From: CAYZMH01 sp964479445 | GTDB lineage: Bacteria > Bacteroidota > Bacteroidia > Bacteroidales > GCA-2748055 | Direction of reading: 5' to 3' | DNA: 21,631 bases | Assembly: GCA_964479445.1 (NCBI GenBank) | Contig: CAYZMH010000065.1 | Coordinates: forward strand, 1-21,631 | Part shown: positions 15,522 to 21,631 of the stretch, one piece after another | Position numbering within the stretch: position 1 is the first letter of the stretch | Layout: every line of letters starts with the position of its first letter | Translations under genes and position numbers: made by a program | Notes under the pieces: generated by a model | What the model was told of the DNA's origin: nothing | Database searches by the model: none | The model's input: the letters and a program-made list of their open reading frames with translations, nothing else

Positions 15522-16973
15522 ATGATGAAACATAGAATTACAACAATCGCACTCGCAGCGGGACTGACGTTGGGCGTGAGCGGCCAGGAGCCGGCGGCGG
15601 TGATGTCGCTGAGCCTGGAGCAAGCGATCGGGTATGCGCTGGATCACAATAAAAACCTTCAGAACGCCCGCAGGGAGGTGGTCAAATCCGACAAGGCGGT
15701 CTGGGAACGGATCAGTCAGGGTTTGCCGCAGGTGGACGGATCGCTGGATTATACCACCTATTTTAACTATGAACTGACGTTTGATTTCGGCGGCGGGGAG
15801 AGCATGACCCCTACCCAGCAGCAGATCAACGATGCCCTTACGCAAACCCAGCAGGCTTTTCCCGGTTTCGATATGACCGATGCCCAGGATGTTTTTGCGG
15901 CACAGATGTTCGAGAGCCAGTTGAATGAGGCCATGCCGGCTTCCACCATCCTGATGTCGGATGAATCAACGGCTTCCTTACGGGTATCGCAACTGATCTT
16001 CAGCGGGCAGTATATCGTGGGGATCCACACAGCCAAACTGGCTAAAAAGATCTCCAATATGGCGCTGCAGAGCTCGGAAACCGACACGAAAGAGGCGGTG
16101 GTGAACGCTTATTACCTGGTACTGATCAATGAACGGTCGCTGGATATCCTGGAGAAAAACCTGGCGAACATCAACGAGACACTGGAACAGACCCGGAAGA
16201 TGTATGAGACCGGAATGGCCGAAAAGACCGATGTGGACCAGCTCCGCATCACCGTGAGTCAGCTCGAGAACTCCATGCGCTCCATGGAGCGAAACCTGGA
16301 AATGAATTACAACATGCTCCGCTTCACGCTTGGAATGGAGGCTTCCGATGAGATCGAGCTTACCGAAAGCCTGGAGGAGTTATACCTGGCCATGGAACCC
16401 GGTTCGCTGATAGAATCATCCTTTTCACCGGAACAACATGTAAACTACAAAATCCTCCGGTCACAGGCCGAGATCAGCAAGAAACTCTGGAACATGGAGA
16501 AATGGAATTTTGGTCCGACCATCACCGGTTTCTATTCCTACAATGAAAAGCTGAAAACCACCGGTTTCGATATGAACCCCAACCACCTCGCCGGTTTATC
16601 CCTCTCCCTGCCCATCTTTTCCAGCGGGCAGCGAAAAGTAAAAATGGACCAGGCGCGGATCACCTACGAACAATCCAGAACCGATGCGGAGATCCTGGGC
16701 GACCAGCTGGAACTGCAGAACCGGCAGCTGAAATACAACCTGCAGAGCTCCGTGGAGAATTATCAAACGCAGAAAGAGAACGTGGAGGTGGCCGAAGAGG
16801 TGCTCATGAATTACAAGCGCAAGTTTGAACAGGGCATGGCTTCAAGTATGGAATTGACCCAGGCCAACTCCAACTACCTGGATGCCCAGAGTAACTACCT
16901 CAACGCCATGTTTGAACTGATGAATGCACAAATACAACTCCAGAAACTGTTAACCAATCTCGAAAATCTTTAA
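15522..16973 (+). CDS. TolC-family outer membrane efflux channel
   Basis: A 483-residue protein with a signal peptide (MKHRITTIALAAGLTLGVSG). It shows the two outer membrane efflux repeats: the first begins SLEQAIGYALDHNKNLQNAR, with the long helical pair around residues 185-260 (VVNAYYLVLINERSLDILEK, TRKMYETGMAEKTDVDQL). The second includes LSLSLPIFSSGQRKVKMDQA and MNYKRKFEQGMASSMELTQA. Between the first helix and the first barrel strand return lies a Gln/Met-rich insertion at about residues 85-145 (SMTPTQQQINDALTQTQQAF), longer than in TolC itself. It would form the trimeric outer membrane exit duct for the pump encoded downstream; the next gene begins 11 bp after its stop. Confidence 0.93.
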   Translation: MMKHRITTIALAAGLTLGVSGQEPAAVMSLSLEQAIGYALDHNKNLQNARREVVKSDKAVWERISQGLPQVDGSLDYTTYFNYELTFDFGGGESMTPTQQQINDALTQTQQAFPGFDMTDAQDVFAAQMFESQLNEAMPASTILMSDESTASLRVSQLIFSGQYIVGIHTAKLAKKISNMALQSSETDTKEAVVNAYYLVLINERSLDILEKNLANINETLEQTRKMYETGMAEKTDVDQLRITVSQLENSMRSMERNLEMNYNMLRFTLGMEASDEIELTESLEELYLAMEPGSLIESSFSPEQHVNYKILRSQAEISKKLWNMEKWNFGPTITGFYSYNEKLKTTGFDMNPNHLAGLSLSLPIFSSGQRKVKMDQARITYEQSRTDAEILGDQLELQNRQLKYNLQSSVENYQTQKENVEVAEEVLMNYKRKFEQGMASSMELTQANSNYLDAQSNYLNAMFELMNAQIQLQKLLTNLENL

Positions 16974-16984
16974 ATCCCCATATC

Positions 16985-18046
16985 ATGAAAAAACAGACCA
17001 TCTTCATATTATCTGTTGTGCTGTTAGCAGGAATGATCTCCTGCCAGCAACAACCTGCAGAGAAATCCGGACCGGAAGGGCAGGAAGAGGAAGAAAAAAC
17101 GATCCAGCCCGTAAAAACCATGACCCTGGAAAAGGAGACCATCAAACGAACCGTGGAGACCACGGCTTCCCTGGTGGCTTTTGAAGAGACCTACCTGGCT
17201 CCGGCCATATCGGGAAAGATCAGGTCGATACACGTAGACGTGAACGACCGGGTAAAGCGGGGCGAAGTGCTGGTAAAAATGGATGAGACCCAGCTTCAGC
17301 AGACCAGGGTTCAGTATGAAAACCTTAAGAAAGACCTGCGAAGGATGGATACCCTGCTCGATTACGGATCGGTCACACAACAGGCCTTCGACCAACTGGA
17401 AACCCAGGTTGAAGTGACGGCTGCCACCCTGGAGAACCTGGAGGAGAATACCACACTGACAGCCCCTTACAACGGGGTAATCACCGGTAAGTTCTTTAAC
17501 GACGGAGAACTCTTCTCCCCCACTCCCAACACCCCGGCTGGCAAGGCTGCGATCCTGAGCCTGGTGAAAATGGATGTGCTCAAGGTATACATCAACCTCT
17601 CTGAGCGCTACCTTCCACTGGTTAAAAAGGGTCATGCTGCATTGATCCACACCGATGTTTACCCTGCCGATACATTCAGGGCAGAGGTGCGCACGATCTA
17701 TCCAACGATCAATCCGGCCACCCGCACCTTCAAGGTGGAACTTCACCTGGAGAATCCGGATTACCGGCTCCGGCCCGGTATGTTCAGTACCGTAACCCTG
17801 GAGATGGGTGACCGCAAAGCGTTGCTGGTACCTGCCATTGCCGTGCTCAAGCAGGCAGGCACCAATAACCGCTACATCTTTGTGAACAACAACGGGAAAG
17901 CCGTTAAAAAAACAGTGCAGCTGGGTGAACGGCTGGATGATAAGCTGGAATTGATCACCAACGGCGTTAAAGAGGGGGATGAACTGATTTATGCAGGTCA
18001 TGTGAACCTCATGGACGGAGACCCGGTAAAAGTCATTAGTGAATAA
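16985..18046 (+). CDS. RND efflux periplasmic adaptor (membrane fusion) lipoprotein
   Basis: A 353-residue adaptor of the HlyD/AcrA type. The N-terminus KKQTIFILSVVLLAGMISC is a lipoprotein signal with a lipobox ending at Cys20, so the protein is anchored in the inner membrane facing the periplasm. The mature start is Glu/Gln-rich. The lipoyl half-motifs flank a short coiled coil: ISGKIRSIHVDVNDRVKRGE, then about residues 100-150 (QQTRVQYENLKKDLRRMDTL), then TLTAPYNGVITGKFFNDGE. A beta-barrel domain follows (VYINLSERYLPLVKKG, RTIYPTINPATRTFKVEL) and a membrane-proximal domain (GMFSTVTLEM, LLVPAIAVLKQ). The short hairpin fits a pump of the HAE-type family. It links the TolC-like and RND proteins encoded on either side, with gaps of 11 and 19 bp. 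Confidence 0.95.
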   Translation: MKKQTIFILSVVLLAGMISCQQQPAEKSGPEGQEEEEKTIQPVKTMTLEKETIKRTVETTASLVAFEETYLAPAISGKIRSIHVDVNDRVKRGEVLVKMDETQLQQTRVQYENLKKDLRRMDTLLDYGSVTQQAFDQLETQVEVTAATLENLEENTTLTAPYNGVITGKFFNDGELFSPTPNTPAGKAAILSLVKMDVLKVYINLSERYLPLVKKGHAALIHTDVYPADTFRAEVRTIYPTINPATRTFKVELHLENPDYRLRPGMFSTVTLEMGDRKALLVPAIAVLKQAGTNNRYIFVNNNGKAVKKTVQLGERLDDKLELITNGVKEGDELIYAGHVNLMDGDPVKVISE

Positions 18047-18065
18047 CTGAAGAAATAAAGAACTC

Positions 18066-21000
18066 ATGAGTATATATGCCAATGCTGTAAAAAAGCCGAT
18101 CACCACGATCATGATCTTCCTGGCCGTGGTGGTACTGGGAGGCTACTCGCTGATCCAGCTGCCCATCGATTTCTACCCGGAGATGGAATTCCCGGCCATA
18201 TCGGTGCTTACTATGTACGAGGGGGCCAGTGCCTCTGATATAGAGACCAATGTCACCGATCATATCGAAAGCAACCTGAATACCATCAGCGACCTGAAAG
18301 AGATCACATCGGTGTCAAGAGACAACATGTCCATTGTGGTTTGCGAATTTGAATTCGGAAAGGACCTGGATGAAGCCTCCAATGAGATCCGGGATGCCAT
18401 CAGCTTCATTGAACCCATGCTCCCGGAGGAGGTGGATAAGCCCTCCATCTTTAAATTCAACTCCGCCCTGATGCCTATTTTGTATTACGCTGTCACCGCG
18501 GAGGAGAGCTACCCGGCCCTGGCCGACATCCTGGATGAAAAAGTGATCAATCCCCTCAACCGCATCGACGGGATCGGTGCCGTGGGATTGTACGGGGCTC
18601 CCGGCAGGGAGGTACAGATCGATATCGACCCTGAAAAGATGGAGGGGTATAACCTCACCGTGGAACAGGTATCCGCCATCCTCAACGCCGAGAATATGAA
18701 CCTTCCGGCCGGCACCCTGGAGATGGGGATGATGGCCTATCCCCTGCGCATCCAGGGAGAGTTTGAAGAGAGCGACGAGATCCGGGATGTGGTGCTGACC
18801 AACTTTAATGGTCAGACCGTCTACCTGAATGATATTGCCACGGTGACCGATACCATCCGGGATATGACATATGATGAAAAAATTAACGGGAAAACCGGAC
18901 TGCGCATTGTAATCCAGAAACAATCGGGGGGAAATACCGTAAAGATCGCCGATGAGGTCAAAGAACTCATGCCGGAACTGGTGGAGTCCCTTCCCCCGGA
19001 TGTGGAGGTCACCCCGTTTTTCGACTCGTCCGAGTTTATCAGGGGATCGATCAACAATCTGACAAAAACCCTGATGTTTGCCGCGATCTTCGTGATCCTG
19101 GTCGTGCTCTTCTTCCTGGGAAGATGGCGGGCCACTTTCATTGTGATCCTGACCATCCCCATTGCGCTGATCGTGGCCTTTATCTACCTATTCATGACCG
19201 ATAACTCCATCAACATCATATCCCTCTCCTCCCTCTCCATCGCCATCGGGATGGTGGTGGACGATGCCATCGTGGTACTGGAGAACATCACCAAGCACGT
19301 GGAGCGGGGCAGCAAACCCCGGGAGGCGGCCATCTATGCCACCAACGAAGTGTGGCTGGCCGTGATCGTAACGACCCTCACCGTGCTGGCCGTATTCCTT
19401 CCCATGACGCTGGTGGGCGGACTCACCGGTATGATGTTCAAGCAGCTTGGATTCGTGGTGTCCATTACGGTAGCCACCTCCACCGTGGCAGCCATTACCC
19501 TGACTCCCATGCTGGCATCCAAGTTGATGCACCTGCGGAACCATATCGGGAAAAACCGGCGCCTGAGCTACGACAACACTATCGAGAAGTTCATGCAACG
19601 GCTGAACAATTTCTATGGAAAATCCCTGCGCTGGTCGCTTAACCATATCGGAGGCGTACTGCTAATTGCCCTCCTGGTCTTCGCGGGCTCGTTGAGTCTG
19701 ACCGGCAATATCGGGTTCATTCTCTTCCCCGAGGCCGACGAGAGCCAGTTTTCCGCCACCGTGGAAATGCCCACCGGAACCCGGGTCGACGAGACCATCC
19801 GGATCGCACGCATGATCGATGCCCACCTGAATGAGAACTACCCGGAAATAGAGCTGCTGGCCACCTCCTCCGGTTCCGACGACCAGGGAGGAATCATGGC
19901 CATCTGGTCGGAATCGGGGTCCCACATCATCACCTACATGGCCACCCTGAGTGATATCAACGAGCGTGAAAGGGACGTGTGGGAGATCTCCGACAGCTTC
20001 CGGGAGTACCTGGCCACTATCCCGGAGATCGTCACCTATGAAGTGGTTCCCAATGGGGGTATGGGAGGAGCCATGGACAATGATATTGCCGTGGAGATCT
20101 TTGGATACGACTTCAATAAAACCACCCGGGTTGCCAACCAGCTGGCCGACAGCCTCGAATTGGTACAGGGTGCCCGGAACGTGGCCATCAGCAGGGATCC
20201 CATCAAACCGGAGCTGCAGATCATTCCCAACCGGGAGAAGATGGCTCTGCACGGGTTGAACACCTATACGATAGCCAATGCGGTGAGAAATCGTATCGAA
20301 GGACCCTATATGCGCAAGTACCGGGAGGCCGGGGATGAATATGATATCGTGGTGCGTTTCAGGGAGGAGGACCGCAACTCCATCTCCGATATCAATAATA
20401 TGCTTATCACCAACCAGTCCGGACAATCGGTACGGCTGCAGGAGATCGCCGACATCAAGGAGTACTGGACCCCTCCCAACATTGAGCACAAGAGCCGTCA
20501 GCGTATGGTGAGCGTCACGGTAACTCCCTACCAGACATCGGTGAGCGAACTTTCCCGTGAAATCGACCGGATCCTGGGTAATATAGAGATCCCCAACGAC
20601 GTGTACGTGGAATCCGGCGGTGCGGTGGAAGACATGCAGGAGACCTTCGCCGACCTGGGCCTGCTGCTCCTGGTGAGCCTCCTGCTGGTATACATTGTGA
20701 TGGCCTCCCAGTTCGAATCCCTGAAGATGCCGTTCATCATTATGTTTTCCATTCCTTTTGCCTTCTCAGGTGTCATCCTGGCCCACCTTCTGACGGGTAT
20801 CACCATGAGTGCCATCTCCATGGTGGGAGGAATTATGCTGATCGGGATCGTAGTGAAAAACGCGATCGTGCTGGTGGACTACATCAACCTGATGCGGGAA
20901 CGAGGTAATGAGCTGAAAGAGGCCATTATCCTCTCCGGGAGATCAAGGCTCCGCCCGGTTCTTATGACTTCCTTTACCACCATCCTCGGGATGCTGCCCC

Positions 21001-21182
21001 TGGCAATGAGCACAGGAGAGGGTTCCGAGATCTGGAGTCCCATGGGCATCGCCGTGATCGGCGGACTGATCTTCTCGACCTTCATTACCCTGATCCTGGT
21101 TCCGGTGGTCTACCTCTGGTTTACCCGCAGGAGTGCCAGGCGAAAGAAAGTGGTGGAGTATGACTTTATGAATGGGAACTAA
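18066..21182 (+). CDS. AcrB-type RND multidrug efflux permease
   Basis: A 1038-residue inner-membrane proton/drug antiporter of the hydrophobe/amphiphile RND class. TM1 lies near residues 10-28 (PITTIMIFLAVVVLGGYSL), followed by the first large periplasmic domain, a cluster of helices from about 335 to 500, a second periplasmic domain, and the last helices from about 860. The proton relay is conserved: GMVVDDAIVVLENI with Asp399 and Asp400, and GIVVKNAIVLVDYIN with Lys931, equivalent to D407, D408 and K940 of E. coli AcrB. FFLGRWRATFIV and MASQFESLKMPFIIMFSIP are further signatures. The metal-transport residues of CusA/CzcA were not evident, so an organic substrate is more likely, though not shown. 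Last gene of the operon before a terminator. Confidence 0.96.
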   Translation: MSIYANAVKKPITTIMIFLAVVVLGGYSLIQLPIDFYPEMEFPAISVLTMYEGASASDIETNVTDHIESNLNTISDLKEITSVSRDNMSIVVCEFEFGKDLDEASNEIRDAISFIEPMLPEEVDKPSIFKFNSALMPILYYAVTAEESYPALADILDEKVINPLNRIDGIGAVGLYGAPGREVQIDIDPEKMEGYNLTVEQVSAILNAENMNLPAGTLEMGMMAYPLRIQGEFEESDEIRDVVLTNFNGQTVYLNDIATVTDTIRDMTYDEKINGKTGLRIVIQKQSGGNTVKIADEVKELMPELVESLPPDVEVTPFFDSSEFIRGSINNLTKTLMFAAIFVILVVLFFLGRWRATFIVILTIPIALIVAFIYLFMTDNSINIISLSSLSIAIGMVVDDAIVVLENITKHVERGSKPREAAIYATNEVWLAVIVTTLTVLAVFLPMTLVGGLTGMMFKQLGFVVSITVATSTVAAITLTPMLASKLMHLRNHIGKNRRLSYDNTIEKFMQRLNNFYGKSLRWSLNHIGGVLLIALLVFAGSLSLTGNIGFILFPEADESQFSATVEMPTGTRVDETIRIARMIDAHLNENYPEIELLATSSGSDDQGGIMAIWSESGSHIITYMATLSDINERERDVWEISDSFREYLATIPEIVTYEVVPNGGMGGAMDNDIAVEIFGYDFNKTTRVANQLADSLELVQGARNVAISRDPIKPELQIIPNREKMALHGLNTYTIANAVRNRIEGPYMRKYREAGDEYDIVVRFREEDRNSISDINNMLITNQSGQSVRLQEIADIKEYWTPPNIEHKSRQRMVSVTVTPYQTSVSELSREIDRILGNIEIPNDVYVESGGAVEDMQETFADLGLLLLVSLLLVYIVMASQFESLKMPFIIMFSIPFAFSGVILAHLLTGITMSAISMVGGIMLIGIVVKNAIVLVDYINLMRERGNELKEAIILSGRSRLRPVLMTSFTTILGMLPLAMSTGEGSEIWSPMGIAVIGGLIFSTFITLILVPVVYLWFTRRSARRKKVVEYDFMNGN

Positions 21183-21198
21183 ACAAGAATGCAGGCAA

Positions 21199-21235
21199 GG
21201 AACCGGGGGAGGCTAACCCTCCCCGGTTCCTTTAT
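21199..21235 (+). terminator. Intrinsic terminator-like hairpin after the efflux operon
   Basis: GGAACCGGGG pairs with CCCCGGTTCC over 10 bp. The stem extends by AGG/CCT around a bulged G to a CTAAC loop, and TTTAT follows. It begins 17 bp after the permease stop. The T tract is short, so termination may be partial, but the stem is by far the strongest in the window. Confidence 0.75.
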
Positions 21236-21339
21236 CAAAAAGACCGTGGTTTGAGTGATCAATCAACCCGGTTTGCATACATCGCAAAAAAGACCGTATC
21301 GTATGCTTGTGATTTCATGATAACCTAATAAAAATACCT

Positions 21340-21631
21340 ATGAAAGCCATATTTATCGTATACAACCAGGCACACACCGAAAAGGTGGAGTACATCTTTG
21401 AAAAGCTGGATATCCGCGGATTCACCCGCTGGACCAACCTTACCGGCCGCGGGAGTGAGACCGGGGATCCCCATATGAACACCCACACCTGGCCCGAACA
21501 GAATACGGCCCGGCTGACCATCGTGGAGGACGAGATGGTTCCAAAAGTACTGGACGCCGTCAAACGCATGGATGAAGTGAACAAGGATGTGGGGGTACGC
21601 GCCTTTGCATGGAATATCGATACGATGTACT
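21340..21631 (+). CDS. PII-like signalling protein, PG0541 type (C-terminus cut by window edge)
   Basis: An ATG at 21340 opens a frame of 97 codons with no stop before the edge; family members are about 95-105 residues, so nearly all is present. The sequence reads KAIFIVYNQAHTEKVEYIFE, then LDIRGFTRWTNLTGRGSETG, PHMNTHTWPEQN, TARLTIVEDEMVPKVLDAV and VGVRAFAWNIDTMY. This has the ferredoxin-like beta-alpha-beta order of PII proteins with a T-loop-like segment at about residues 34-56. I recognise it as the PG0541-like, transporter-associated PII group of Bacteroidota. The uridylylation tyrosine of classical PII is absent. It lies 157 bp after the RND permease, beyond the hairpin, so it may have its own promoter (TATGCTTG at 21302-21309 is one base off the -7 consensus). 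Effector and target are unknown. Confidence 0.7.
   Translation, partial: MKAIFIVYNQAHTEKVEYIFEKLDIRGFTRWTNLTGRGSETGDPHMNTHTWPEQNTARLTIVEDEMVPKVLDAVKRMDEVNKDVGVRAFAWNIDTMY

Noticed and set aside
17024..18112. Minus-strand open frame (362 codons) opposite the adaptor gene
   Set aside because: Fully antisense to a clear HlyD-type gene in a tight operon, and without recognisable features.

Overview
The window comes from the chromosome of a member of the Bacteroidota, probably the order Bacteroidales or Marinilabiliales. The evidence is the gene set: a DUF4783 gene overlapping nadC, rlmH beside them, a large multi-pass NtrY-like histidine kinase, a glycine-rich surface protein with PKD/Ig-like repeats, and an RND pump with a PG0541-type PII-like gene next to it. 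Several promoter regions also carry the phylum's -7 element TAnnTTTG, and several genes have TTG start codons. No rRNA, tRNA, CRISPR array, prophage or insertion sequence was recognised. Most of the window is a conserved core region with dense, intact genes.

Layout. On the minus strand, 1-1673 is the N-terminal part of a large secreted glycine-rich protein cut by the window edge. Upstream of it on the same strand are a 1233-residue sensor kinase (1780-5481) and rlmH (5497-5967), which are 15 bp apart and probably co-transcribed. Divergent from rlmH, on the plus strand, are a small secreted DUF4783 protein, nadC (4-bp overlap) and pdxH, so NAD and pyridoxal phosphate synthesis genes sit together. 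Next come three minus-strand genes: a glutamine synthetase-family enzyme (8222-9715), valS (10213-12855), and a periplasmic nucleoside hydrolase-like protein whose C-terminus looks like an FmdE domain (13243-14688). From 14882 to 21182 the plus strand carries a complete tetR-tolC-hlyD-acrB efflux operon. A strong terminator-like hairpin follows, then the start of a PII-like signalling gene cut by the right edge.

How it works together. The TetR repressor gene leads the efflux operon, and a perfect 10-bp inverted repeat just upstream is the natural candidate operator. The TolC, lipoprotein adaptor and RND permease genes would form one tripartite pump. The permease keeps the proton-relay aspartates and lysine. 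The PII-like protein downstream may couple pump activity to a small-molecule signal.

The least ordinary parts are non-coding arrays and one domain fusion. A degenerate tandem array of roughly 17-bp units (about 16 copies) fills the gap upstream of valS. Four exact-period 12-bp AT-rich units lie upstream of the glutamine synthetase-like gene. A 64-bp duplication copies the 3' tail of pdxH. The nucleoside hydrolase-FmdE architecture has no function I can name. I did not see a clearly new defence or mobile system.
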